Origin: Quercus robur | Taxonomy: Eukaryota > Streptophyta > Magnoliopsida > Fagales > Fagaceae | Length of the DNA stretch: 64,000 bases | Direction of reading: 5' to 3' | Assembly (NCBI RefSeq): GCF_932294415.1 | Contig: NC_065544.1 | Span: 13,925,351 to 13,989,350 of the forward strand | Shown: one piece after another, positions 45,794 to 56,472 of the stretch | Layout of the letters: each line of letters begins with the position of its first letter | Numbering within the stretch: the stretch's first letter is position 1 | Notes under the pieces: generated by a model | What the model was told of the DNA's origin: nothing | Seen by the model: only the letters and a program-made list of their open reading frames with translations | Databases searched by the model: none | Program-made: the position numbers and the translations under genes

Positions 45794-48700
45794 TCACTGT
45801 TGACTCTCGGCCTCTCTGTTCTGCTGTTGTGCCTGCATAAATCTCTGATATTCTTGCAAGAATCTGGTAGCCCCCCTCAGTATGTCTCTTGGATGGAGTT
45901 GGATCCGTTCAAAGTAATATTTGTTTCTTGCGTTCCAGATTGCCCACGCTATGACTGCCCACTTCTCCACATCATGCTCTTCTAATTTACTCACCATCCT
46001 TTGGAGAAGCATAAAGAAATCACCTTCTGTATTGGGGCATTTCTGAATTCTTCCACTACAGAGAGCCCATACGTTCCTTGCTAGGGGGCATTCCCACAAA
46101 AGGTGTCCAACTGATTCAGGCTTCTGGCAGCACATACCACACATGGGGTCTACCTGCACTCTTCTCCTGTTTAAGTTCTCTCTGGTTGGCAATATATTTG
46201 AGCATGCCCTCCAGAGGAACATACGGACCTTTGGTGGCACGTTCAACCGCCACACCTTCCTCCAGATTGATCCGTCTCTTCTGGCTGCTGAGTGCTCACT
46301 CCGAACAATGTCCCTCATCCGTATAGCTAGCTTATAGGCAGACTTCACCGCGAAAGCACCTGATTTTGTCTCCTTCCATATCAAGGTGTCTCGGCTTCCA
46401 TCCTGTGGCAGTGCAGTATCCAGAATCTCCATCCTTGTCCTGTGTGCAAAGAGGTTGAAAACTTTCTCCCTATCCCATTGTTTCGTATGCCCGTCTATCA
46501 GGTCCTCAACCATCATCCCCTGCTGTTGTTCACCCAGAAAAACCGGTTCATGAGATAGCCAGTTGTGTGTACTGACACCGATAGTTCGACCATCTCCCAC
46601 CTTCCACTTGGACCCTCTCCGTATGATGTTTCTTGCTGCAAGTAAGCTTCTCCATACATAGGATGGATTATTTCCCAACTCAGCATCCATGAAAGAGCAG
46701 TTTGGGAAATACCTTGATTTGTACACCCGATAGAACAGTGAGTGTGTGTTATGGATAAGTCGCCATGCTTGTTTTGCTAGCAAGGTTAAATTGAAAGCTT
46801 GTATGTCTCGAAACCCCATCCCTCCTCTTGCTTTTGGGCTGCACAGCTTTTCCCAATTGATCCAATGAATTTTCTTTTCATCCTTCGTCTGGCCCCACCA
46901 ATATTTAGCTATTGTGGAGTTTAGAGTGTCACATAAGGCATTTGGGATTTTGAAAATTCCCATGGTGTATGCGGGGATGGCTTGGGCCACCGTTTTGATG
47001 AGTATCTCCCTTCCGGCCTTTGAAATAAATTTCTCCTTCCACCCCATCACTTTCTTTGTAATTTTCTCTTGTAAGCCTCTGAAAGTGTTGACCTTTGATC
47101 TTCCACCGGTCATGGGCAAGCCTAGGTATGGTTCACAATCTTCCATAATTCTGCCCCCTAATAGTGCCTGTATTTCTGCCTTAACCGAATCCCTTGTATT
47201 TTTGCTAAAGAAGATGGAAGTTTTGTGACTATTTATAGCTTGTCCTGAAGCAGCTGCATACCTCCCAAGAATATCTAGAAGGTGTTGCCCCTCCTCCCTT
47301 GTGGCTTGGCAAAAAATAAAGCTATCGTTTGCAAACAACAAGTGAGAGATGCATACTCCATTTTTACAAGATAAAATCCCATGTAGGTGTTTTGTCTCCA
47401 CAGCCTTTCGTATAAGGGAAGAAAGGCCCTCCGCACATAGTAAAAATAGATAGGGAGATAGTGGGTCTCCTTGTTTTAAGCCCCTTGAAGGTGAGATATA
47501 CCCCTTTGGTTCTCCATTAATGAGCACCGAGTATGTTGCTGTATGAACTGTCTCCATAGCCATTTGCACCCACCTTCCATCAAACCCCAATTTTAGCATG
47601 ATTTGCCGGAGGAAAGACCACTCAACCCGGTCATAGGCTTTGCTGATATCCAGCTTGATTGCCATCTGCCCTTTCTTTCCTGTTCTTTTATTCCTCATCC
47701 TGTGCAACACCTCAAAAGCTACAGTTGTATTATCAGTTATCAATCGGTTTGGAACAAAAGCACTTTGTGAATCCGATATTACATTGGGCAGAATTAATTT
47801 CAAGCGATTTGCTATCACTTTAGAGACAATTCTGGATACAACATTTCCTAGACTAATAGGCCGGTAATCAGATACATTTTTTGGCTCATTTATTTTTGGA
47901 ATAAGGACAATGTGTGTGTAATTCATCTTATGCAGAAAATGGCCTGAATGTAGAACAGATAAAATAGCACTCGTGACATCATTACCTACTACATGCCAGA
48001 ATTTTTGGAAAAAGAAAGGAGACATACCATCGGGACCTGGAGACTTTGAGGGGTGCATGCTGAACAAAGCCTTTCTAACCTCTTCTGGTGTGTAGGGCTG
48101 AAGGAGTGCATGGTTCATATCTGGATGGACCACCTTATCCACCGAGTCCAAGACCGACTCCAAATTTGTTGGGTTTGATGTTGTGAATAAATTCTGAAAA
48201 TACTTTTCAGCCAATCTGGCTATGTCAGCATCCGATGTACACCATTGTTCATGCTCATCAAGGAATCCATGGATATGGTTCTTTCTTCTTCGTTGGCTGG
48301 CTCTCTGATGAAAGTATCTTGTATTTTTGTCTCCTGCAGGTAGCCAAATAGCCCTAGATCGCTGCCTCCAAAACAATTCATCTTTTAAGAGCAAACAATT
48401 AATCTCATCCCGAACTTTGTGAATCTGGTCTTGGTTTTCGGCTAGGTTCATAGAGGTTAGTGCTTCCAATTCGGTGTACTTCGATTCAATTTGCTCCTTA
48501 GAATTGCCTAAAGTTCGGCTCCACCTCACCAAGGCCATGCGGCAAGCTTTTATTTTTTCAAATAATTGGTACATAGGACTACCCATGAGGTTCACTCCCT
48601 CCCATACCTCACAGATCACCCCCTCACAAGCTGGATCCGAAGCCCACCTTTCTTCAAACCTCTTTGGCTTTCGTCTTCTACTTGTAACCTGTGTGACTTC

Positions 48701-49396
48701 CTGTGTTTTAATTAAGATTGGCTCATGATCGGAGTATGCCGCATGAAGATGATGCACTCTTGCAAAAGGATAAATCTCCCTCCATTTAGTGTTTGCACAT
48801 GCCCGGTCCAACCTCTCTTGAACAAAAGCCCTTCCCGGTCTCCCATTCCTCCAGGTAAATATGTTCCCAATGAAACCAAGATCACTCAACCCACAGTGTA
48901 ATAGTGCTTGTCTAAAATCCTCCATTGGTCTGTGTGGTCGTGGGAGGCACCCTTGCTTTTCTTCTGATGACAGTATCTCATTGTATTCACCCACACACAG
49001 CCACGGCATGGAGTCTCTAGAGTGCAGATGCCTCAATAGTACCCAAGACTCATGTTTTCGATGTGCCTCCGGTCTTCCATAGAAACCTGTTATTCTCCAA
49101 GGTGTAGGTTGATTATTCATGATTCGTGCGTCTATATGATTCAAAGAAAAAGTTTGCACGTGTAAATCAACACCTGCCTTCCACATCATTGCGAGTCCAC
49201 CCGCTCTATGGACACATGGGACTGCTAGCATAGAAGCATAGTGTAAATCTGCTTGAATAAGTTTCATCTCATCAACTGTCTGTTTTGTCTCCATAAGAAA
49301 CAAAATATCGGGAGCCTTTTCTCTCACCAAATGAGAGAGTATAGTTCCTGCACGGAGGTTCCCAAGCCCCCGGCAGTTCCAGCTTAGGACGATCAT
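45794..49396 (-). CDS. LINE ORF2: endonuclease - reverse transcriptase - zf-RVT
   Basis: The frame has 1200 codons without interruption. The N-terminal apurinic-type endonuclease is visible ('MIVLSWNCRGLGN', 'LFLMETK', 'AYSDHEPILI'), occupying roughly residues 1-230. The usual G-D-F-N motif reads 'GEYNEI', a Glu at a normally invariant Asp. The reverse transcriptase follows at about 480-760 ('HPSKSPGPDGMSPFFFQKFW', 'RPISLGNV', 'GLKQGDPLSPYLFLL'). The catalytic F-A-D-D box reads F-A-N-D (47324-47335, residues 688-691), replacing one metal-binding Asp. A zinc-binding zf-RVT region with 'CGMCCQKPESVGHLLWECPL' lies near 1090. No RNase H domain follows. The enzyme would nick target DNA and copy its RNA there, but both active sites look damaged. 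Confidence 0.92.
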   Translation of the reverse strand: MIVLSWNCRGLGNLRAGTILSHLVREKAPDILFLMETKQTVDEMKLIQADLHYASMLAVPCVHRAGGLAMMWKAGVDLHVQTFSLNHIDARIMNNQPTPWRITGFYGRPEAHRKHESWVLLRHLHSRDSMPWLCVGEYNEILSSEEKQGCLPRPHRPMEDFRQALLHCGLSDLGFIGNIFTWRNGRPGRAFVQERLDRACANTKWREIYPFARVHHLHAAYSDHEPILIKTQEVTQVTSRRRKPKRFEERWASDPACEGVICEVWEGVNLMGSPMYQLFEKIKACRMALVRWSRTLGNSKEQIESKYTELEALTSMNLAENQDQIHKVRDEINCLLLKDELFWRQRSRAIWLPAGDKNTRYFHQRASQRRRKNHIHGFLDEHEQWCTSDADIARLAEKYFQNLFTTSNPTNLESVLDSVDKVVHPDMNHALLQPYTPEEVRKALFSMHPSKSPGPDGMSPFFFQKFWHVVGNDVTSAILSVLHSGHFLHKMNYTHIVLIPKINEPKNVSDYRPISLGNVVSRIVSKVIANRLKLILPNVISDSQSAFVPNRLITDNTTVAFEVLHRMRNKRTGKKGQMAIKLDISKAYDRVEWSFLRQIMLKLGFDGRWVQMAMETVHTATYSVLINGEPKGYISPSRGLKQGDPLSPYLFLLCAEGLSSLIRKAVETKHLHGILSCKNGVCISHLLFANDSFIFCQATREEGQHLLDILGRYAAASGQAINSHKTSIFFSKNTRDSVKAEIQALLGGRIMEDCEPYLGLPMTGGRSKVNTFRGLQEKITKKVMGWKEKFISKAGREILIKTVAQAIPAYTMGIFKIPNALCDTLNSTIAKYWWGQTKDEKKIHWINWEKLCSPKARGGMGFRDIQAFNLTLLAKQAWRLIHNTHSLFYRVYKSRYFPNCSFMDAELGNNPSYVWRSLLAARNIIRRGSKWKVGDGRTIGVSTHNWLSHEPVFLGEQQQGMMVEDLIDGHTKQWDREKVFNLFAHRTRMEILDTALPQDGSRDTLIWKETKSGAFAVKSAYKLAIRMRDIVRSEHSAARRDGSIWRKVWRLNVPPKVRMFLWRACSNILPTRENLNRRRVQVDPMCGMCCQKPESVGHLLWECPLARNVWALCSGRIQKCPNTEGDFFMLLQRMVSKLEEHDVEKWAVIAWAIWNARNKYYFERIQLHPRDILRGATRFLQEYQRFMQAQQQNREAESQQ

Positions 49397-50750
49397 TGTG
49401 CTCGGCGGGGCTGAATTTCAGCCTCCATCGTTTTGCTTTCAACAGTTTTTGCCGCTGCCCTTGACTTTTTCCTTGCCCCATCCTGTGCTTCCCCCTCATG
49501 AGATCTTTTCTTCCCTGTTTCTATTGTTCCCGTGGGTGGTGTAGTGTTTGTTGAGTCAACCCTAGGAATTTTAGTCCACTTAGGAGTCTTTCGCCGTGGG
49601 GCTTGAAGTGTAGCACATGGTGCCCCCTCAGAAACGTGTGGAACTAGGGTTTCACTTTGAGAATTAATTCCTGAGTTTCCCATATTGCCCACGTACATTA
49701 TTGGAATGTTTATAAACTCCTCCGCATTCACTCCCACGTTTTTCTCCTTCCTATTTAATTCCTTGCCGTTAGGAAACTCTTTATTATCCGGGTTTCCTTC
49801 TGTCATAACTCCTGGAATTATTTCCTCCATAAAATCCTGAGTAATATTCCCCATAACTGTTTGTTTGACTTGCCATGACTGTTTTGTGCAGTGAAAACCT
49901 TTATTGAGTCCGTTACCCCTTCATTAATGTCCCTAGCCATGCTTGTAACGGACCCAATAGGATCTACAACCGGTGACTTAGTCGTCCGTGAAGGTTGGTG
50001 GTCTGTTGGCTGCCGGCGTGGTGGGCTTGGTGCCTCCTTTCGTGACTGCTCTCTCTGCCTTCGAAACCCAGCCCGTAGCCAATCTCCATAGGGCAGCTCT
50101 TCACCCTCTCTGCCAATGGACGCTGAACACACCCTTGCTTCATGCCCCAACAGACCACACCGAAAACATAACCCCAGCAGCCTTTCATATTGAAAAGCCA
50201 CCCACACCGTATCTCCCTCCGGGCTAAGGACTGGCGCCCCACGGCGAATCGGTTTGTCCAGCGGCATGTCGACTCTGATACGTAGGAACTTAGCTTGGTC
50301 TGCTGCCATGGCTTTGCAGTCTACCTCGATGACTCTCCCAACTCCCCTTCCAATGTCTCTCCCCGCTTCCTCATTGATCAAGTCGAAAGGCAATCCCCAT
50401 ACTTGCACCCAAATGGGAAGTGTTTCAAAACTCACCGAGAAGGCAGTCATTCCCTTTTCCCACCGTCGCAACAGTAGGATGTGATTTTCGAAACTCCAGG
50501 GTCCGTTATTCAGAACCCACTTCAGTTGGCTCTCCATTGCAAACTTAAATTGGAACAGCCCATCCCCCACCTCTGTAATCGTCATATCCTTCCCCATCTT
50601 CCATACTGTCCTGAGAAGGTTTTTTGCAGCTCTGAAATTTATGTTTTTAGTCGTATGGAATCTTCCCACTAGACTAAGTGAACAGTCCTCTAATGTTTTC
50701 TCCCGATTATCTGCACGTACTGTAATCACCTCGCCTTCATCTGCTGTCAT
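49393..50750 (-). pseudogene. LINE ORF1: DUF4283 and CCHC zinc knuckle, one frameshift
   Basis: The start is placed at the ATG at 50750 ('MTADEGEVITVRADNREKTL'). The frame stays open upstream to 50906, but that part looks like leader. Residues 20-170 form the DUF4283 region common to plant LINE ORF1 ('FHTTKNINFRAAKNLLRTVW'). A C-x2-C-x4-H-x4-C knuckle 'CFRCGLLGHEARVC' follows near residue 195 and binds nucleic acid. Near 49860 a one-base shift ends this frame. A second frame (49393-49854) carries the basic C-terminal part. That frame ends in TGA overlapping the ATG of ORF2 as ATGA. ORF1 product normally coats the element's RNA. Confidence 0.85.
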
Positions 50751-51058
50751 GCAACTTAATCTTTTGTAAACATGCAATAAACTCCGAGTCCATGTTGAGA
50801 AAAGAAAAGTAAGAAAGGATGATGAAAGACAAAGCCTACACCTAGCAGTGGAGGAGAGTTTTGTTTCTGTGGCCCACACTGTAGGATAGGAAGAAGAAAG
50901 TCTCACTCTACGTGAGAAAGAAAACTCCTACCAAGAGGAGAAGAAAACTCCATTTTTCATTCCCTCATTCCTCTGGCCCCAAAGAAAAAAAGAAAGGGCT
51001 TTTTTTCGGAAACCCGAAAGTGGAATCTAAAAACTGGACTTAACGTCATTATTATGTT

Positions 51059-52006
51059 AAGTTGTGACTAATTATAATCTATCTTTTGTTTTATAGGTTA
51101 TTAAGGATTTACATGCTAACGAGAATTAATGAAAAAAAGAAGAAAAAAAATGCGATCATCATCATCCTTCATGAACACATGACATCCACAAGGAAGTTGA
51201 ATGCTCCAAGGTGAGTCTAGGCCAATTGAGTCCTGCCATTTTGAGAGATCCCGACCAGACATATGTGAAAGAAAAGAATTCAGAGAAGAAATAATAAAGA
51301 AAGAAAAAGAAGTCCAGACGTGAAGTTTAGAAAGCAAAGGAAAAAATGAATAAAAAATAATAATACATTAGGCGTGAAGTCGACAAGGGATGTACAGATG
51401 AGCTTGTGGTCAAAATTGCACGTATGAGCTTTCCTCTTACTCCACCGAAACACAAATAAGGAGTTTCCATTGGTCCACTTCAGTCTTGGTTATGTAAAAA
51501 GAAAAGGTTTAGGTCGGTGTGACTTGGTGAGAACATAAATAGAGAGCAAAACAGAAAATACAGAAAATACTTGCTTCTCTTTGGTTTTCCTCTATGATAG
51601 TTTTATTTTATTAGTCTAGTTTAATGTTTAGTATTTTATTCTTGTGTTTTATTTTAATTATTATGAGTACCTAAATTTTAATTAAAGTTGATAGTGAAAT
51701 CTTGTTAAAGATTATTAATAGTATTTATTATGTGATTTGATTTTTCTCATAATATTTTAATGATTTGAATTGTTCTTACTTCATATCAATTGACTAAGAT
51801 GAGATTCTAGATATGAGTTCAATTATGTTTTTTCTCATGATTTAGGATTTATCTTAATTAATTGAATACTTAGATTATAATTGATTGATTTTAAAATTGG
51901 ATGTCTCTCATGATTTTTTTGTCAACGGATACAATTAATGATTTGATTTTATACCTAAGAAGCGAAAAAGAGTATTGCTTTATATTTTTAAACATAAGTT
52001 TTAATG
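51059..52006. other. Left half of an interrupted LTR-like relic
   Basis: No gene is seen. AACATAAATAGAGAGC near 51533 could be a promoter. If the element at 52012-56467 is removed, this stretch joins 56473-56813, which ends with TTCTTGTGGGTTCGACCTC and CTTCGGTATGGTTCGTG, the style of a plant LTR end. The whole would be a ~1.3-kb LTR relic. Tentative. Confidence 0.3.
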
Positions 52007-52011
52007 ATAAT

Positions 52012-52747
52012 TGTGGGGCCAGAGAATTTGTAACCCTGGCCCATTTTACATTAGGGCCCAAGACCCGAGCCGAGGAGAGATATTGCCGAGGACATACAAC
52101 GAAAGTCCAAATGGCCTAGAGATATGGCCGAGGACGATTTTGTCCTCGGCATCCCAAAGCGCTCCTAGAAGAAAGGGCGAGTACGGTATAGAAGCGGTTC
52201 ATGGAAGAGCTAAACACCTCCGCATTGATGGGGAAAGGACTCCTGAACAATGTGGCGACAAAGGACAAGGAAAAGGCTACCATTACTGCAATTAAGTACT
52301 CTGCGCCTGACAGAGCAATACTTTTCAGCTTTTACAACCACTCCCAACCACTTTGGGTATAGGCTGATAGGACAAGTATCAACCCTAGAAAGCTGAACCT
52401 ACACGTGGACGTTGGAGGGAGGGCAAAGGCTAGTATAAAAAGGAGAAGGAAGCAATCCAGAAGGGGGGACTCTTGAACCATTGTAACCAAAAGTAAGAGG
52501 AATAATAAGAACATTAAGTTCCTGGGACCAGGGCCAAGAACCAGAGCCTCCCAGGTTGTGCCGAGGAGAAAGTCTTCTTGGGCAAGCACGGTTCACCCCT
52601 GTGTGATTATCATGAACACCATGACTGATTACTGTCCAATAACCAAGACCTAGCCTTTTACCCCACTCTCTACAAATTTATTGTTTGGGCTTTTAACGTT
52701 CAAACCCAATACTCTGATTTGGGATCGTTACAAATTGAGTCCTTACA
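52012..52747 (+). repeat. 5' LTR of the deletion derivative
   Basis: 736 bp, TG...CA. It contains CCGAGGACA/CCTCGGC inverted motifs, and TATAAAA near 52434 is a likely core promoter. It differs from its partner by a ~30-bp segment (CCAAAAGTAAGAGGAATAAT) present only here. Confidence 0.92.
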
Positions 52748-52749
52748 AT

Positions 52750-52767
52750 TGGCGTCGTCTGTGGGAA
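52750..52767 (+). other. Primer-binding site of the deletion derivative
   Basis: TGGCGTCGTCTGTGGGAA, two bases inside the 5' LTR. Same layout and nearly the same sequence as the primer-binding site at 11938-11955. Confidence 0.7.
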
Positions 52768-52819
52768 GGCTTGTTCGTTGGCACAAGAGGCTGTTAGTCA
52801 TGGTAGGATCAAGTTCCTG

Positions 52820-53025
52820 TCAAACAAGGGTCTGCGAAAGCTCCTCCATCATTTCCAACAGCACGGGGTTGTCGTCCTAACTCAGCTCCCACTCAAGGCT
52901 GCACTTCGAAGTGTCAGTGGCGTGGGCAGTTCTAGGGGCTTCCAACATCAAGTTTATGCCCCACACGCCATTGTCAAGAGGCTAATCCTCGCGGGTCCAG
53001 TAGCCCGATTCACCGAATTCCTATA
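52820..53025 (+). pseudogene. RNase H-connection remnant of pol
   Basis: A plus-strand frame reads 'LRKLLHHFQQHGVVVLTQLP' and 'LKAALRS'. This aligns with 'TRKLPHYFQSYTVVILTQLL' in the pol of the element at 840-12744, then shifts frame near 52915 and recovers similarity around 'YAPHAIVK' and 'VARFTEF'. It marks the left deletion breakpoint, with everything from gag through RT missing before it, and proves descent from an autonomous Tat element. Confidence 0.8.
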
Positions 53026-54290
53026 AGTTTTGGACAGAACCAAGGTTTTGCATGGTCCTCAGACTCAAACCTATGGGGAAACTAACTACTTGAAGAAAAT
53101 AACAAGTTTTGGACAGAACCAAGGTCTTGCACGGTCCTTGGACTCAAACCTATGGGGATACCAACTATTTCAAAAAATATAAGTTTTGGACAGAACCAAG
53201 GTTTTGCATGATCCTCGGACTCAAACCTATGGGAAAACCAACTACTTTAAGAAAAACTATAAGTTTTGGACAGAACCAAGGTCTTGGATGGTTCTCGGAC
53301 TCAAACATATGGGGAAACCAACTACTTTAAGAAAAACTATAAGTTTTGGACAGAACCAAGGTCTTGTATGGTCCTCGGACTCAAACCTATGGGGAAACCA
53401 ACTACTTTAAGAAAAACTATAAGTTTTGGACAGAACCAAGGTCTTGGATGATCCTCGGACTCAAACCTATGGAGAAACAAACTACTTTCAGAAAAAATAT
53501 AAGTTTTGGACAGAACCAAGGTCTTGGATGGTCCTCAGACTCAAACCTATGGAGAAACCAACTACTTTGAGAAAAACTATAAGTTTTGGACAGAACCAAG
53601 GTTTTGCATGGTCCTCAACCTAAAACTATGGGGAAACCAACTACTTTAAGAAAAACTACAAGTTTTGGACAGAACCAAGGTCTTGGATGGTCCTCGGACT
53701 CAAACCTATGGGGAAACCAATTACTTTAAGAAAAACTATAAGTTTTGGACAGAACCAAGGTCTTGAATAGTCTTCGGACTCAAACCTATGGAGAAACCAA
53801 CTACTTTAAGAAAAACTATAAGTTTTGGACAGAACCAAGATCTTGGATGGTCCTCAGACTCAAACCTATGGGGAAACCAACTACTTTGAGAAAATATAAG
53901 TTTTGGACAGAACCAAGGTCTTGTATGGTCCTCGGACTCAAACCTATAGGGAAATCAACTACTTTAAGAAAATATAAGTTTTGGACAGAACCAAGGTCTT
54001 GTATGGTCCTCGAACTCAAACCTATGGGGAAACCAACTACTTTGAGAAAAAAATACAAGTTTTGGACAAAACCAAGGTCTTGTATGGCCCTCGGACTCAA
54101 ACCTATGGGAAAACCAACTACTTTAAGAAAAACTATAAGTTTTGGACAGAAGGTCTTGGATGGTCCTCGGACTCAAACCTATGGGGAAACCAACTACTTT
54201 GAGAAAAATTATAAGTTTTGGACAGAACTAAGGTCTTACATGGTCCTCGGACTCAAACCTATGGGGAAATTAGTCACTAAAAAATGGCTT
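53022..54290 (+). repeat. 80-bp minisatellite, about 16 copies
   Basis: The unit begins AAGTTTTGGACAGAACCAAG, continues with TGGTCCTCGGACTCAAACC and ends with CCAACTACTTTAAGAAAAAC. Copies are head-to-tail, mostly 80 bp, with a few shorter ones (near 53160, 53900 and 54140). Apparent frames across it are periodic artefacts. It lies in the same place as the 81-bp array of the larger Tat element. Confidence 0.95.
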
Positions 54291-54299
54291 AAGTCCTAG

Positions 54300-55712
54300 A
54301 CAGAATGGAAATCCCGCGCTGTCCTCGGATCCCCAGCTCTAAGGAAACTAACGCAACCGAGTGTTTAGATCCGGTACAGTCATACCTCGGTCCTCGGACC
54401 AGATGCCAAAAAAGGTTAAGGCTATGAATGTTGTCAGGAACGTGGCAAAGCACCCTAGTGCTCAGCGACCCTCTTGGATAGTTCATTTTAGGTTACCCAT
54501 CCTCAGATGATCACCCCATATGCAATACAGAGCATTCAGCTGTTATCTCGGTTATTCTTATATGGATAACCTACTTCAGGTCAGCATTGTTATGCCCGTC
54601 AGTTTTAATAAGTTCAAAGTGATAGCTCTTTGTTAACAAGGGTTTCGACCCTAAGTATTGTTCAAAAGAAAAGGACACCAGCACATCCATTTACAAAATA
54701 ATTATTGCAGAATAGAAAGAATACATAAAATGGGATAAAGTCATCTTTTATTAGACAAGAAATAGTACAGCGTACAATAAAGGGCTTAAACTAGCCTATA
54801 CTAGAAGCTAACTACAGAAGCAAAAAGAAAAAGATATAGGGGAACGATAAATCCTTCAAATTTTGCTCTAACAACGACTAAGCATGACAGGATGGCCCCA
54901 GTGATGGAAGAGAAGAAGAAGCGGAGGCACCTAGGTGGCACTAGTGATGGAAGAGAGGAAGAAGCGGGGATGCCTAATCCCCGTACCAGTTCTGACTGCA
55001 ATCGAGCAAGTGTCATATTAGCAGCACTCGAGAGAGAGCGGATGGTACCGACGATGAAAAATCTCAGTGTTGTCGCACCAAAAATCTGATGCGACCTCCA
55101 CCTGTTTCGTATTTTGGCTGAAGTAAGAAGAGGCTCCTTTCCTACCTTATCAAGGGGAAGAAATGTCTTGAGTCTTTGTCTCCCTTGCCCTGATCGGGCC
55201 ATCTTGAGTCTCGGGAAAACCCAATACTTCTAGAGAGGGTGTGGTCCCTTCACGCCCATCCTGGCCTTGACCATATCACCCCCGAAGGCTCAGTCACACT
55301 GGTAATGGGGACTATGGGCACAACTGGAGGGTTAGGGATTTGAAAGGCTTAAAAGGTCTACAAATAAAGAAAATGACCCCCCCATCGTGCTTCTTATATG
55401 GGGGGCAAGCCTGGTGGCATTTAATCTGTACAAATCTCCAAGAAAAGCTACAAACGAGATAAGTCCCACTCAACTCCCAATGCCGTCTTCAACCGTTGGA
55501 TTTGCGTCGCCTCGTAAAGGGAACTTATTATCGTGTACCGAAACGGTAGGAACGTGGTGTGAGTAAAACTAAAGAAATGTCTCATAACCAAGAGCATGTC
55601 CCAGGCAAATGAAAAGGCACCGGCATTGATCAAGGACAAGGTTTGGCAAGCCGTGACATAGGCCTGACGTCACCAAAACCCTCCTCTCCATCCGAGGGGC
55701 TGGACAGCAGGA
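54300..55712. other. 3' internal region of the deletion derivative
   Basis: Unassigned retrotransposon sequence between the array and the polypurine tract. It has a short duplicated segment (GTGATGGAAGAGA at 54899 and 54943). A minus-strand frame of 133 codons (54801-55202, 'MARSGQGRQRLKTFLPLDKV', hydrophobic C-terminus) sits where the antisense gene of Tat elements would be. I do not recognize it and cannot tell whether it is a remnant of such a gene. Confidence 0.4.
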
Positions 55713-55726
55713 TTTTGAGGGGCTAT
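55713..55726 (+). other. Polypurine tract of the deletion derivative
   Basis: TTTTGAGGGGCTAT lies directly before the 3' LTR and is identical to the tract of the larger element at 2601-2614. Confidence 0.8.
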
Positions 55727-56467
55727 TGTGGGGCCAGAGAATTTGTAACCCCGGCCCACTTTACATTAGGGCCCAAGGCCTGAGCAGAGGAGAGACATTA
55801 CCGAGGACATACAACGATAGTCCAAATGGCCTAAAGATATAGCCGAGGACGATTCTGTCCTCGGCATCCCAAAGTGCTCCTAGAAGAAATTGTCCTCGGC
55901 ATCCCAAAGTGCTCCTAGAAGAAAGGGCGAGTACGGTATAGGAGCGGTTCATGGAAGAGCTAAACACCTCCGCATTGATGGGGAAAGGACCCCTGAACAG
56001 TGTGGCGACAAAGGACAAGGGAAAGGCTACCATTACTGCAATTAAGTACTCTGCGCCTAACAGAGCAATACTTTTCAGATTTTACAACCACTCCCAACCA
56101 CTTTGGGTATGGACTGATAGGACAAGTATCAGACCTAGAAAGCTGAACCTACACGTGGACGTTGGAGGGAGGGCAAAGGCTAATATAAAAAGAAGAAGGA
56201 AGCAATCCAGATGGGGGGACTCTTGAACCATTGTAAAGTTCCTGGGACCAGAGCCAAGAACCAGAGCCTCCCAGGTCGTGCCGAGAAGAAAGTCTTCTTG
56301 AGTAAGCACGGTTCACCCCTGTGTAATTATCATGAATACCATGACTGATTACTGTCCAATAACCAAGGCCTAGCCTTTTACCCCACTCTCTATAAATTTA
56401 TTGTTTGGGCCTTTAACGTTCGAACCCAATACTCTGATTTGGGATCATTACAAATTGAGTCCTTACA
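55727..56467 (+). repeat. 3' LTR of the deletion derivative
   Basis: 741 bp, TG...CA, followed by the target-site copy ATAAT. It carries a ~38-bp tandem duplication (TTGTCCTCGGCATCCCAAAG occurs twice near 55855-55910) that its partner lacks. Confidence 0.92.
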
Positions 56468-56472
56468 ATAAT

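Larger units (their letters stand above)
45634..51039 (-). mobile_element. LINE (plant L1-type), nearly full length
   Basis: The 5.4-kb element is flanked by the 19-bp direct repeat TTAACGTCATTATTATGTT (45615-45633 and 51040-51058), a long TSD typical of LINE insertion. The 3' side ends in a short T tract on the plus strand, the poly(A) tail. It carries two frames on the minus strand: ORF1 (50750 to 49393, frameshifted once) and ORF2 (49396 to 45794, uninterrupted). The 5' leader from about 51039 to 50751 is present, so this is one of the few copies not 5'-truncated. Two active-site substitutions and the ORF1 frameshift indicate it is probably dead. Confidence 0.93.
52012..56467 (+). mobile_element. 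Non-autonomous deletion derivative of a Tat-type LTR retrotransposon
   Basis: Two LTRs (TGTGGGGCCAGAG...GTCCTTACA) are flanked by ATAAT at 52007-52011 and 56468-56472, a perfect 5-bp TSD. A primer-binding site follows the left LTR and a polypurine tract precedes the right one, both nearly identical to those of the element at 840-12744. Inside, gag, protease, RT and integrase are gone. A short RNase H-region remnant (52820-53025) leads straight into the 80-bp array (53022-54290) and then ~1.4 kb of unassigned sequence. All signals for mobilization in trans remain. Both LTRs are similar by eye, suggesting a fairly young insertion. Confidence 0.92.

Noticed and set aside
50751..50906. N-terminal extension of LINE ORF1 to 50906
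   Set aside because: Composition is leader-like and not part of the DUF4283 region. The ATG at 50750 is a better start, though the extension cannot be excluded.
53022..54290. CRISPR-like regular repeat array
   Set aside because: Units are contiguous 80-bp tandem copies without unique spacers, inside an LTR retrotransposon of a plant.
53109..54299. Several overlapping frames of 60-184 codons on both strands
   Set aside because: All are periodic readings of the 80-bp minisatellite.
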